Shown one piece after another: positions 17,365-26,211 of a stretch of 64,000 bases of DNA. A model generated the notes under the pieces. It was not told where the DNA came from. It worked only from the letters and a program-made list of their open reading frames with translations, and did not search any database. A program made the translations under genes and the position numbers. How positions within the stretch are numbered: position 1 is the first letter of the stretch; the number at the start of each line of letters is the position of its first letter. The stretch lies in NCBI GenBank assembly GCA_016711605.1, contig JADJSS010000044.1, forward strand, positions 264,588-328,587. The letters are read 5' to 3'. The DNA is from Saprospirales bacterium. Its GTDB lineage: Bacteria > Bacteroidota > Bacteroidia > Chitinophagales > JADIYW01.

Positions 17365-18396
17365 ATGAAACACCTTTTTTATGCTTCTCTTATTTTATTA
17401 TTTGCATCATGCAACAATAAAGAAAAAGAAAAACCACTCACCTATCAAGATTATCAATATCATGCAGCAAACATGATAGCACAACCTGATTTTACAGGTG
17501 ACAGCTTATTGTATAAAATGATAGGTGCTGAGGCAAATCTGGAAATGTTTTATATGGATACAAAGAAAATTATTTTTAGTTGTGATAAAAATAAATTAAA
17601 CGAAGTATTGAGCAAGTTGGCAATTAATAAAGACAGTATCATCATTAAACAACCAAATGAAACTAAATCGCAAGAAGGTACTAAGGTATCGTTTGAAATG
17701 AATGCTCGCAATCTTAAAATTGATACCAATAAAGTAATCGAAACAAAATACAATAATGCTACTTATCGCATCACCATTCCGCAAATGGTAGATTTTGTTA
17801 CAATGAAAAGCAATTTGCGTGGCGGCGCTTTTGCAGTTACACCAAATGGACAAACTATGATTAGTCATGGCGTTGCTGTTGCAATAAAAGGTGAACCATC
17901 GTTAAGCGACTTAGTAAATCAATTGACCGACAAAACAAAATCAGTAGAAGTAAATGCGCAAAATTTATTGGACTTTGTAACAAATGAAATAGAATATAGC
18001 AATGCAGAAGCAACCAGTGGTGGCGAAACCATTAAACGACCTGATGAAATATTATTTACACGTAACAGTGATTGCAGTGGAAAAACAATTCTGTATGCTT
18101 CGTTATTACAACAACTCAATTGCAAGTGGTGTATTTTGTATTATGATAAACATGTGTGTGTTGGTGTTGCTGGAAATTTTAAAACAAAAAATGCATCTAA
18201 GATTTCTATAGATGGAATTGATTATTACATTGCAGAAACTACTGCACCAAATGCTATAATTGGTGAAGATTATTGGAAAGGAAAATTAAGTGATGATTAT
18301 TTAGAGTTTTATCAAATTCCAGCAAATAGTGCTGATATCATTGACTATCAAACAAAGAAACCATTGGAGTTTTTGAAAATGAAAGTAAAAAATTAA
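17365..18396 (+). CDS. Transglutaminase-like lipoprotein
   Basis: A signal peptide with lipobox LFASC (cysteine at residue 16) is followed by a region of unknown fold (residues 30-185). The C-terminal half resembles a transglutaminase/cysteine-peptidase-like domain. The likely triad is Cys in NSDCSGKTILYASLL (near residue 233), His in DKHVCVGV (near residue 256), and an acidic residue near YIAETTAP. It would act in the periplasm. It sits between thiC and the thiE paralogue with a 19-base gap to the latter, so it may ride in the thi operon without a thiamine role. Function is inferred only from the triad pattern. Confidence 0.6.
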   Translation: MKHLFYASLILLFASCNNKEKEKPLTYQDYQYHAANMIAQPDFTGDSLLYKMIGAEANLEMFYMDTKKIIFSCDKNKLNEVLSKLAINKDSIIIKQPNETKSQEGTKVSFEMNARNLKIDTNKVIETKYNNATYRITIPQMVDFVTMKSNLRGGAFAVTPNGQTMISHGVAVAIKGEPSLSDLVNQLTDKTKSVEVNAQNLLDFVTNEIEYSNAEATSGGETIKRPDEILFTRNSDCSGKTILYASLLQQLNCKWCILYYDKHVCVGVAGNFKTKNASKISIDGIDYYIAETTAPNAIIGEDYWKGKLSDDYLEFYQIPANSADIIDYQTKKPLEFLKMKVKN

Positions 18397-18415
18397 TTAT
18401 TACTAAAGCTCTATT

Positions 18416-19072
18416 ATGCAAACCATCATCTACACACCAGCAAATAATATTGAAAATGAAGTGGAAATTATTTCGCAGTTGTTAGATAATGGCGCTGATT
18501 ATTTATACATCTATAAACCTGAACTAGATGATTATTCTTTGGTAGATTTTGTAGAAACCATTCCAGAAAGATATTGGAAACAATGTATTTCCACATCGTT
18601 AATTATTACGAAAGAGTTTGATTTAGGTGGTTATCATTTTACACGCGATATAGTTCAAAAAAATGAATTGTATAACGAAAAAATTCTGGCTTGGTTAAAA
18701 GAAACAAACAAGATATCTTCCGTTACATCACATGACATAGAAGAATTAAAAAAGTATACTGATAAATTTAATCACGTCATCGTATCACCAATATTTCCTA
18801 GTATTTCAAAAGAAAATTATAGTTATGATTGGAATATGGAAGAATTAAGAATTCAGATTTCAGATTTCAGAATTAAATCTCAAATCTCTTCCGAAGCTTC
18901 GGAATTCAAATCTCAAATTTTTGCAGTTGGTGGTGTTGATGAAAATAAAATTGATGAAATAATAAAACTGAATTTTAATGGCATCGGATTGTTGGGTGCA
19001 CTTTGGAGTGAACCTGAAAATGCTGTGAATAATTTCAATCAAATCTTAGAAAAAATAAAATCTAATAGCTAA
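18416..19072 (+). CDS. Thiamine-phosphate synthase-like protein (ThiE/TenI paralogue)
   Basis: The 218-residue TIM-barrel protein retains ThiE/TenI landmarks: GADYLYIYKPE near residue 30 (where ThiE has IQLR), VTSHDIEELKKY, HVIVSPIFPSISKENY near residue 125, and FAVGGVDENKIDEI. The pyrophosphate-loop motif GVHLxxxD of true ThiE is replaced by GYHFTRD. A second complete ThiE is encoded at 21012, so this copy is more likely TenI-like or degenerate than the main synthase. A repeat-derived insertion of about 25 residues lies between MEELRIQ and IFAVGG. Confidence 0.75.
   Translation: MQTIIYTPANNIENEVEIISQLLDNGADYLYIYKPELDDYSLVDFVETIPERYWKQCISTSLIITKEFDLGGYHFTRDIVQKNELYNEKILAWLKETNKISSVTSHDIEELKKYTDKFNHVIVSPIFPSISKENYSYDWNMEELRIQISDFRIKSQISSEASEFKSQIFAVGGVDENKIDEIIKLNFNGIGLLGALWSEPENAVNNFNQILEKIKSNS
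18851..18920. repeat. In-frame repeat insertion in the thiE paralogue, with 16-bp palindrome
   Basis: The segment has iterated TTCAGATTTCAGA and AAATCTCAAATCT words around a perfect palindrome TTCCGAAGCTTCGGAA at 18889-18904. The words on the two sides are arranged as a loose inverted repeat. It is read in frame as a polar, Ser/Lys/Ile-rich loop and does not interrupt the barrel motifs. Confidence 0.65.
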
Positions 19073-19092
19073 TTACAATTAACCAATCACCA

Positions 19093-19854
19093 ATGACTAA
19101 TAAAAGACCAAAAGTTTTAACAATCGCTGGCTTCGATCCATCAGCAGGTGCTGGTGTTTTGGCTGATGTAAAGACATTCGAAAATATAGGTGTTTATGGA
19201 TTCGCCGTTACAACCAGTATCACTTATCAAAACGAAAATAAATTTGGTGATGTAAAATGGTTGTCCATTAAGCAAATCAAAAATCAAATTTATCCAATCT
19301 TGGAATTACATAAAATAGAGTTTGTCAAAGTTGGTTTAATCGAAGACTTTAAAACTTTATCAGCAATCATTGAATTATTGAAAGCGCACAATCCAACCAT
19401 AAAAATAATTTGGGATCCTATTTTGCGTGCAAGTGCAGGCTTTAATTTTCATAAAAAAATATCAAAAAAGGAACTGAAGTATATACTGAAGAATATTTTT
19501 TTAATTACACCAAACTGGAATGAAATTCAGCCATTGTCAAATGAGAAAGATCCAATCATTGGTGCAGAAAAACTAGCGCAATATTGTGCTGTATATCTTA
19601 AAGGTGGACACAACATAGAAACACCAGCAACGGATATTTTATTTATTGAAGACAACATAGATATTTTTCATCCAACAAAAATAACTACACATGAAAAACA
19701 TGGCAGTGGTTGCGTGTTATCATCAGCAATTACTGGTTATTTGGCTCACGGCAACACTTTACATCATGCTTGCGAATTAGCAAAAGAATACACGTATCAA
19801 TTTTTAATCAGCAATGAAACAAAATTAGGAAATCATGCAAATTGTTTTTTATAA
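19093..19854 (+). CDS. thiD: Hydroxymethylpyrimidine/phosphomethylpyrimidine kinase
   Basis: ThiD phosphorylates HMP and then HMP-P with ATP to give HMP-PP for ThiE. The 253-residue ribokinase-fold protein shows the substrate motif TIAGFDPSAGAGVLADVKTF at the start, ITYQNEN (Gln and Asn near residue 45), WDPILRASAGF, LITPNWNE, and the catalytic EKHGSGCVLSSAI near residue 205. It follows the thiE paralogue by 20 bases. Confidence 0.93.
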   Translation: MTNKRPKVLTIAGFDPSAGAGVLADVKTFENIGVYGFAVTTSITYQNENKFGDVKWLSIKQIKNQIYPILELHKIEFVKVGLIEDFKTLSAIIELLKAHNPTIKIIWDPILRASAGFNFHKKISKKELKYILKNIFLITPNWNEIQPLSNEKDPIIGAEKLAQYCAVYLKGGHNIETPATDILFIEDNIDIFHPTKITTHEKHGSGCVLSSAITGYLAHGNTLHHACELAKEYTYQFLISNETKLGNHANCFL

Positions 19855-19929
19855 AACACATAGAATCATAGATTCATTTCTAAAGCAAAATAGACCACAG
19901 AATACGTTTTGGATATTATAGAAAATCAT

Positions 19930-19971
19930 AGTTTTGTACGCTAGCGTACATTATGTTTACCTTATACAAGC
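19930..19971. repeat. Dispersed palindromic repeat, copy 1
   Basis: A perfect 14-bp palindrome GTACGCTAGCGTAC (19936-19949) is followed by ATTATGTTTACCTTATACAAGC. A related copy at 41156-41198 has GTAAGCGTAGCTTAC followed by ATTATATGTACTTACAACAAGC. The rest of the 183-base gap (19855-20037) also has iterated words such as aacacatagaatcatag and cttatgtgcctatgtg, and no gene. Confidence 0.55.
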
Positions 19972-20037
19972 CTCACAAATAGCACAAACCGTAATGCTAT
20001 TTTATTTTTCTTATGTGCCTATGTGTTTTATTATTTT

Positions 20038-20484
20038 TTATTGTTTGATTCTAGTATCAAAAATAAACGGCTCTATTAATTTCAATTTTACTTTTTTGAA
20101 ATTTTTATGTTGCGCATTGATAATGTAATTAAATTCATTTGGAATAATGATGCTCGGTACTTGCAACACTAAACTCTCTTGTCTATAAAACCAATCATCG
20201 CCAACTTGTCTGCAAACATGTTCCATGTTAAACTGTTGCCAATTTTTAGGTAAATCTTTCTGTGTAATTTTTTCTATTCTTTCAGAACTTGGAATATCAA
20301 TAACTAAGGTTCTAAACAAATCATTTAAACCTTCACCACTTCTATGCACCACATTTTCCAAACATGCTAATGCTCTTGAAGATGCAGTGTAAAGTACTTT
20401 TGCACCACTACTATTCCATCTACCTTCAACACCTGATGCGTAAAGTGATGCGTATTTTTCAAGTACAATTCTATAAACTAACAT
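20038..20484 (-). CDS. RES-domain toxin
   Basis: The 148-residue protein matches the RES family of NAD-targeting toxins: YRIVLEKYA with the conserved Arg at residue 5, VEGRWNSSGAKVLYTASSRALACLENVVH (RES Tyr and Glu region), and VPSIIIPNEFNYIINAQHKNF carrying the conserved Ser and Asn. Known RES toxins degrade NAD+ and arrest growth. It begins one base after the stop of an Xre-type antitoxin gene, the standard two-gene arrangement. Confidence 0.9.
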   Translation of the reverse strand: MLVYRIVLEKYASLYASGVEGRWNSSGAKVLYTASSRALACLENVVHRSGEGLNDLFRTLVIDIPSSERIEKITQKDLPKNWQQFNMEHVCRQVGDDWFYRQESLVLQVPSIIIPNEFNYIINAQHKNFKKVKLKLIEPFIFDTRIKQ

Positions 20485-20485
20485 A

Positions 20486-20929
20486 CTATGCTAAAACTCC
20501 GTGCGCAATGCGCATCAATTGATTAATAACTAAATTAATTCCGCTAATCGTAGTTAATATTTTTGATGGAATCTTATTTCCTAAACCATACGCTGGTTTT
20601 TGCATCCATTGTTTGAAGCTATCAATACTACCAAATACTTCATTTCCAATGTTATATAGTTGTTCAATTTTCAAAACAAATTCTGTTTGTGTAGCAGAAA
20701 GTGTATTTTCTTGTTGTTGATATCGTTGAATAGATTTGGTAGAAATACCCATAATATCAGACCATTCAGAAGTATTTATATCGAATTTAGAAGAAATTTT
20801 ATTTAAATAATTTATAGAAACACCACTTTCCGATTGTTCAATAACATTGTATTCTATAAATTCTTCAGAAAGAAAAGAGATTGGTTTTTCTTTTATAGCA
20901 TATGATTTATGTTTAATTTCTTTTTGCAT
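20486..20929 (-). CDS. Xre/MbcA/ParS-type antitoxin (DUF2384)
   Basis: The 147-residue protein has an N-terminal helix-turn-helix-like region (WSDIMGISTKSIQRYQ) and the C-terminal DUF2384 toxin-binding domain (FGSIDSFKQWMQKPAYGLGNKIPSKIL and LMRIAHGVLA). It should neutralise the RES toxin and repress its own promoter. An in-frame ATG exists at 20989, but a TATCTTTG promoter box at 20953-20946 lies downstream of it. I therefore start at 20929 (MQKEIKHK), which leaves a short leader. Confidence 0.88.
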   Translation of the reverse strand: MQKEIKHKSYAIKEKPISFLSEEFIEYNVIEQSESGVSINYLNKISSKFDINTSEWSDIMGISTKSIQRYQQQENTLSATQTEFVLKIEQLYNIGNEVFGSIDSFKQWMQKPAYGLGNKIPSKILTTISGINLVINQLMRIAHGVLA

Positions 20930-20945
20930 TTCAATTTCGTTTAAA

Positions 20946-20963
20946 CAAAGATAAATACATTTG
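20946..20963. promoter_or_regulatory. Overlapping divergent promoters of the toxin-antitoxin module and thiE
   Basis: Plus-strand TACATTTG at 20956-20963 and minus-strand TATCTTTG (20953-20946) both match TAnnTTTG exactly. They sit back to back in an inverted arrangement (CAAA-N10-TTTG). The minus element serves the antitoxin (ATG 17 bases away) and the plus element serves thiE (GTG at 21012). An antitoxin bound here could affect both directions. Confidence 0.6.
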
Positions 20964-21011
20964 TCTGAATTATCAAGACTTTTGTCCATTTTTTTTTATT
21001 TATTTTTGAAG

Positions 21012-21623
21012 GTGATTTCAAGACTACATTATTTAACACAAGATGTACATAATATTTCTCATCAGGAATTAGCAGAAATAGCTTGTAAAAATGGAATTCG
21101 TTGGATTCAATTGCGTGTAAAAAATCAATCGTATGATGGATGGTTACAAATAGCAAAAGATGTAAAATCTATTTGTGATCAATTCCAAACAACATTAATT
21201 ATAAATGATAATGTAGAAATTTGTAAAGCAATAAATGCAGATGGTGTGCATCTTGGTAAAAATGATTGGTCAATTATAGAAGCTCGAAAAAATTTGGGTA
21301 CTAAAAAAATTATTGGTGCAACAGCAAACACACTTGAAGATATTACAGAGCATGAAAAAAATGGAGCAAACTACATCGGACTTGGTCCATATAAATTTAC
21401 GGAAACAAAAAAGAATCTAAGTGCTGTTCTTGGACTAGATGGTTATTCTACGATTTTACAACACTACAATTCTTCAATACCAATCATTGCTATTGGTGGA
21501 ATTCAATTAAAAGATGTGAAACCATTAATAAATACTGGCATTTACGGCATTGCAGTTTCTTCAGCAATTAATTTATCTAACGAAAAAGAAAAAACCATAA
21601 AAGAGTTTATTCAGCTTGTTTAA
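21012..21623 (+). CDS. thiE: Thiamine-phosphate synthase
   Basis: ThiE joins HMP-PP and thiazole phosphate to give thiamine phosphate. The roughly 203-residue product shows the full motif set: YLTQDVHN, WIQLRVKN, LIINDNVEICKAINADGVHLGKND, IIGATANT, NYIGLGPYKFTETK and IPIIAIGGI. I start at GTG 21012 (VISRLHYLTQD), which follows a GAAG ribosome-binding-like sequence and places YLTQD at the usual distance. A longer reading from 20961 would begin inside the promoter box. The 3' end overlaps the convergent membrane-protein gene by 17 bases. Confidence 0.93.
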   Translation: MISRLHYLTQDVHNISHQELAEIACKNGIRWIQLRVKNQSYDGWLQIAKDVKSICDQFQTTLIINDNVEICKAINADGVHLGKNDWSIIEARKNLGTKKIIGATANTLEDITEHEKNGANYIGLGPYKFTETKKNLSAVLGLDGYSTILQHYNSSIPIIAIGGIQLKDVKPLINTGIYGIAVSSAINLSNEKEKTIKEFIQLV

Positions 21624-23283
21624 CTAACAAATACGTTTCACAACTGTTGTATTGCACTTTTTTAAAATGATATTTTTCAAAATCCTGATAAAAACTCAAC
21701 CATGTAGAATCTGTTGTAATATGCGGATCTCTTGTAAGTGTAGGATTGACAATCACTATGTCAATTTTTGCAGAATCTAAATAATGCGTAAATGGTGTGT
21801 TTTTCTTTTTATCGAAAATAGTATTTACTTCTTTAAAATTCAGCGGCAACATGCCTCGAACAAAAGGCATATTCGTAAAAATAGTGTGCTCTTTTATTGC
21901 AAAATTTTTAGCTAAATAATTCGTCAATTCTTTATTACAAAGATTATTTACACTGGTATTTACTTTCAAAAAAGTATAGCTATTAATATTTGGAGTTATA
22001 AAAAACAATGCAATTCCAATTGGTAAGAAATAAAATGATTTGAATTTTATTTTTTCAAAACTAGAATTTAAAATAGCAACAATTACTACAACAAAAAATA
22101 GCATCTGCAATAAAATATAATGTTGTCGTGGAAACACAAAAACACAAGACAATACAGATGGAAATACGAAAAATGCCAATACTAAAACATAAAATCTTGT
22201 TTCTGAAATTTGTTCGATAAATGAAGCTCGATATTTCTTCTTAATTACTAAAAACAAAACAATTCCAACAAAAAAAAGTAATAATACTGTTTGTATTTTT
22301 TTGTAATGCATTAAATCAACTGGTAAAAAATAAGAAGTTATACTTACTAAACTAAATAAGAAATAATTTTTGATATTAAACAACGTATTACTGATAAAAA
22401 TACCTGGCTGTGTTTTAATTACGCACCACATAGAATTGCAATCGCCGAATGTTTTTTTACAAATTTCTTCCCAATATAACCAAGCATCAATTTTCGCACC
22501 AGTACGCCATTTAAAATTAAATGCATAATGCTGATAAAAAGCTGCAACACCACGGTTATAACCAAAAAAATTATTAGAAGGAAAACGAAAAAATAAATGC
22601 AAAAATATAGTAATTATTGCCAAACTGACGAGTAGCATCGCATCAATCTTTACTAATTTTTTTCTATTAATAAAGATGCAAATGAATGTTGCAATTGCAG
22701 CAAGTAAAAATGAAATATAAAACTCTGGCCTTGCGTATGAACATAATAAACAAGTGATTGCAAATACCGAGAATTTGTAAATATTGTTTTTTATAAATGA
22801 AATACAGAGCAAAGAAATTAAACATAGAATAATGCAAAAATTTGAAATTCGTGGCCACACAGAAACATTGGTAGCGCTTATTAATATGCAATATGCAACT
22901 AAAAATGCAAGCAACGAATTCGTTTTAATGCGTATTAAAAAAAGGTATAATAAAATAGAAATGGCAATGCCTGTAATTTTATAATTTAGATAATACAAGG
23001 CAATTGTGTCGCTGTTTATATAGGATAATAATTTGTACCAAATGGCATACAACGGACCCCAATCTCTGTTGAGTTTTCCGTATAAGTCTAATCCAAAACG
23101 AATGTAAGCAGCTTCGTCAGCGAACTGAATATCCATTTTATTTTCTAAGCCAGAAAATAATTTCAAACCGCAACACAATAAAATAAAAGCGCCTGCAACA
23201 TAAGTAATTACTGATGTTGGCGTAGAAACTTCATCGTCTGGATTGAAAAAATAAGGTATGGCATTTTTTATTTTCTGCAACAT
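21607..23283 (-). CDS. GT-C-like polytopic membrane protein, paralogue B
   Basis: The 558-residue protein has about eleven membrane segments and a long C-terminal soluble part. The first loop, KMDIQFADEAAYIRFGLDLY followed by DWGPLYAIWYKLLSYI, resembles the acidic first loop of GT-C (ArnT/PMT-like) glycosyltransferases. The following conserved RPEFY and PRQHYILLQ segments are shared with the neighbour at 23284. It probably transfers or processes a lipid-linked sugar for a surface glycan. No closer family is recognised. It starts directly after the stop of that paralogue. Confidence 0.6.
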   Translation of the reverse strand: MLQKIKNAIPYFFNPDDEVSTPTSVITYVAGAFILLCCGLKLFSGLENKMDIQFADEAAYIRFGLDLYGKLNRDWGPLYAIWYKLLSYINSDTIALYYLNYKITGIAISILLYLFLIRIKTNSLLAFLVAYCILISATNVSVWPRISNFCIILCLISLLCISFIKNNIYKFSVFAITCLLCSYARPEFYISFLLAAIATFICIFINRKKLVKIDAMLLVSLAIITIFLHLFFRFPSNNFFGYNRGVAAFYQHYAFNFKWRTGAKIDAWLYWEEICKKTFGDCNSMWCVIKTQPGIFISNTLFNIKNYFLFSLVSITSYFLPVDLMHYKKIQTVLLLFFVGIVLFLVIKKKYRASFIEQISETRFYVLVLAFFVFPSVLSCVFVFPRQHYILLQMLFFVVVIVAILNSSFEKIKFKSFYFLPIGIALFFITPNINSYTFLKVNTSVNNLCNKELTNYLAKNFAIKEHTIFTNMPFVRGMLPLNFKEVNTIFDKKKNTPFTHYLDSAKIDIVIVNPTLTRDPHITTDSTWLSFYQDFEKYHFKKVQYNSCETYLLVKQAE

Positions 23284-24951
23284 CTAAAAATCTTTTATCA
23301 ATAAATAACTTTCGCAATCTTTGCAATATTCTACTTTCTTAAAATTAAAATTTTCTGGATGCGTGGTAAGCTCTTGCCATGTGCTATCTTTCTTTAATCT
23401 TGATTCTTCTAACAAGGCATCATTCATCAAAATAATATCAATTTTATCTTTGGTTAAAATGTCATTAAATTTAGTATTCGTTGGCATTTGTTTCAACATG
23501 TATTCCGTATTAAACTGTTTAAAATTTTCAGGTTTGTTAAACAGCATTTGTACATTTAAAATATTGCTGAAAATAGTGTGTTGTTTCGTCCATTTTTGTT
23601 CATTCATGTATGCAATAAACTTTTGAGTACATAAATTTTTAATATCAGGCATGCCTTGAAACGTAGTAAATTCAGCTGCTTTTGGCGAAATAAATACGGA
23701 CATAACTACTAATGGTAATGCATAAAAATTTTTGAAATCAATCATTTCCAACCAAACAGATAAAATAATTCCAAGAAGCAACGCAACCCAAACACACTGC
23801 ATCATCATATAATGTTGACGTGGAAAAATAATGGCACAAATGCCAATACTTGGAATGCTGATAACAAATGCGAACAATAACACAACTGCGTTTTCTTTTA
23901 ATTTAGCGAGTATCGATACTCTTGTTTTGGTATAAAAGAAAGAGAAAATAATGAATACAAACAAGCCAATCAACAATGCAAGTTTCAATTTCATTTTATG
24001 AATAAAATAAATAGGCACTACAAAATTCAATACGAAATTTAAAAACGTAACAACATATAATTTCGCCACAAACAAAACATGTGGCAACACTAAATCAAAA
24101 TGCTTCATAAATATTTCTGGAACTGTTTTGCAATCACCAAATAATGGTCTTGTAAAATCAATCCATTCAATTACTGCATTCATTGAGCTGTGTGTACGTA
24201 CTTTATACGCAATTGCATAATGCTGGCAAAATGCAATGTAAATCCGATTGATATTTGAGTAAGAATCTGCAGGTTTTCCATACACAAAAAATAAAATTCC
24301 TGCAACAAAAAACAGTAATACTAAATGTGGAATTCGAGTAACAATTGTTTTATAATTATAGATAGAAAAGGCAATACTTACAGCAGTTAGAAGCATGGCT
24401 ATAGACAATAATTCTGGTCGTGCGAATGCTAAAATAAATGTTACTGCTGAAAATAAAATCAGTTTATTTATAAACGAAGAACTATTTTTTATCGCTATAA
24501 AAAAAATCAATAAAACAATTATTACAAAATGAGAAATTCTTGGCCAAGTGTTGATGTTTACATCCGAAAATAAAAAGCAAAATGCAATCAAAAATGCAAC
24601 AGTGATATGAATATTATATCGAACCAAAAATATAAATAATAAAACACCAACTGCAATAGCACCAATTTTATAATTCAAATAATACAACTCAACTGGATTA
24701 CTATTAATAAAAGAAAGTGCTTTATACCAAAGGTTATACGTTGGTCCCCAATTTTTTGCGATGATGTGAAAAAGATTCAAACCATTTCGCAAGTATTCAG
24801 CTTCGTCAGCAAGCAATACATCAACATGATTTTGTAAACCAGATGACCATTTAATTCCTGTAATTAATAAACAAAAAATGCAAATACAATAAACCAACTT
24901 ATCAGACAGCGTTTTGATGTTACTAGAATTAATGTCGCTCTCTACTTGCAT
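23284..24951 (-). CDS. GT-C-like polytopic membrane protein, paralogue A
   Basis: The 555-residue protein is clearly a tandem duplicate of the next gene. Shared landmarks include QNHVDVLLADEAEYLRNGL, NWGPTYNLWYKALSFI, YYLNYKIGAIAVG, NINTWPRISHFVII, ARPELLSIAM and FPRQHYMMMQ. About eleven membrane helices precede a soluble C-terminal region. The Asp-Glu in the first loop matches the catalytic acid position of GT-C enzymes. The start overlaps the acyltransferase stop by one base (TAATG), so the three genes form an operon. Confidence 0.6.
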   Translation of the reverse strand: MQVESDINSSNIKTLSDKLVYCICIFCLLITGIKWSSGLQNHVDVLLADEAEYLRNGLNLFHIIAKNWGPTYNLWYKALSFINSNPVELYYLNYKIGAIAVGVLLFIFLVRYNIHITVAFLIAFCFLFSDVNINTWPRISHFVIIVLLIFFIAIKNSSSFINKLILFSAVTFILAFARPELLSIAMLLTAVSIAFSIYNYKTIVTRIPHLVLLFFVAGILFFVYGKPADSYSNINRIYIAFCQHYAIAYKVRTHSSMNAVIEWIDFTRPLFGDCKTVPEIFMKHFDLVLPHVLFVAKLYVVTFLNFVLNFVVPIYFIHKMKLKLALLIGLFVFIIFSFFYTKTRVSILAKLKENAVVLLFAFVISIPSIGICAIIFPRQHYMMMQCVWVALLLGIILSVWLEMIDFKNFYALPLVVMSVFISPKAAEFTTFQGMPDIKNLCTQKFIAYMNEQKWTKQHTIFSNILNVQMLFNKPENFKQFNTEYMLKQMPTNTKFNDILTKDKIDIILMNDALLEESRLKKDSTWQELTTHPENFNFKKVEYCKDCESYLLIKDF

Positions 24952-26162
24952 TATTTATCTTTCTTCAATTTTTTATCAATAATTTTATGAATTGGCTTTT
25001 CATAAACGGTATAAATAATTCCTGCGCTAAAATAATCTAATACTAAAAATGAAATTAAACCAACTACATCAGCCAATATTCCTGGCAAAAATTTGCGTAA
25101 CACACCAGCAATTACCAAACCTATCAATATAAAAATAAATTGGAAAATATACATCGTTAATGATAGACCTCCAATTTTCATCAACACAGGATTTAATAAT
25201 ATTTTGAACTTTTGCGGAAAATTCAGAATGCATGCAAACAGAATAAAAATGAAGAAAGCAATGGTGCTATCTATGACTTGCATGCCTAAATGTGGTGCCA
25301 CATAAATATCTTCACGCAATGCAACATGCAATGGTATATGGTCTTCAATACTGATTACATAACCACGATAAAATGCCCAGCCATAACAGAGCAATGCAGC
25401 AAAAATAAGTACTGGAAATAAAAGTTTCGATTTTTTAAAATCGTACAAACATAAAATAATTCCGTAGAACACCGTATCTAATTCCATGAGTGGCAATTTC
25501 TCCATGATATATATTTTACTGATGGTATCGCCTGGAATACTCATCAAATAATGCCACACAATAAAACGAAATATAATCATAAAGATAACACCTGCAACAG
25601 CTACTCTTAAAAGCAAATCTCTGTTTCTGATAAATGCAATAAACACAAAAAGAATAATGCATAATTGTAAATCAAAAGAGATATACCAAAGATGTGGAAA
25701 TATCATCGTTTCTGGTATGTAGTGTTTATTGATAAACACATTATAGATTTCTCTGTAATTAAAAGTATAAGTAAACAAGCCAATGCCAAAACGTTTAAAT
25801 TCGGTTAAAATACCTAAATCATTTTTCATTACTAATAAAGAAACAACACCAATAAGCAGCATTATAAAAATGTACAAATAATAAACAGGAATAATTTTCA
25901 GAATTCGTTTTACAATAAAATCCTTAAAAGTTTGCCAAGCATTAATATCTTTATTTTCAAATTTTTTAAATAAACCTACGCTTACAAAATAAGCGGACAA
26001 TAAAAAAAACGAATGCGTGCCAGTGTAGCCAAGCACACTTGGCATATTATATTTCTTTAATCGATAATGAATGATAAAAATAAGGATAGATGCCACACCA
26101 CGCCAACCAGCTAAGTGATACATCGGATTGTTTCTGTCTATTTCTACTCTTTTCTCAGACAT
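24951..26162 (-). CDS. Acyltransferase family 3 (OafA-like) membrane protein
   Basis: The 403-residue, ten-helix protein has the family pattern: YHLAGWRGVASILIFIIHYR at the first helix, GTHSFFLLSAYFVSVGLF at the second, VKRILKIIPVYYLYIF near residue 90, and HLWYISFDLQLCIILFVFI. It should acylate a surface sugar. It heads an operon with two GT-C-like proteins, which suggests a shared glycan pathway. The ATG at 26162 is preceded by a gap with the broken acyltransferase. Confidence 0.83.
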   Translation of the reverse strand: MSEKRVEIDRNNPMYHLAGWRGVASILIFIIHYRLKKYNMPSVLGYTGTHSFFLLSAYFVSVGLFKKFENKDINAWQTFKDFIVKRILKIIPVYYLYIFIMLLIGVVSLLVMKNDLGILTEFKRFGIGLFTYTFNYREIYNVFINKHYIPETMIFPHLWYISFDLQLCIILFVFIAFIRNRDLLLRVAVAGVIFMIIFRFIVWHYLMSIPGDTISKIYIMEKLPLMELDTVFYGIILCLYDFKKSKLLFPVLIFAALLCYGWAFYRGYVISIEDHIPLHVALREDIYVAPHLGMQVIDSTIAFFIFILFACILNFPQKFKILLNPVLMKIGGLSLTMYIFQFIFILIGLVIAGVLRKFLPGILADVVGLISFLVLDYFSAGIIYTVYEKPIHKIIDKKLKKDK

Positions 26163-26211
26163 TGTATATCTATTTTATTTAAAAATAAGTATAAAAAAAC
26201 TATATTGTAAT

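Noticed and set aside
19936..19949. Intrinsic terminator after thiD
   Set aside because: The palindrome has no loop and is not followed by a T run, so it does not look like a terminator.
20930..20989. Longer N terminus for the antitoxin starting at ATG 20989
   Set aside because: The TATCTTTG promoter box lies downstream of that codon, so the codon would not be in the transcript from this promoter; 20929 fits.
20961..21011. Longer N terminus for thiE starting at 20961
   Set aside because: It would begin inside the TACATTTG promoter box and add a non-conserved hydrophobic stretch. GTG at 21012 places YLTQD correctly.
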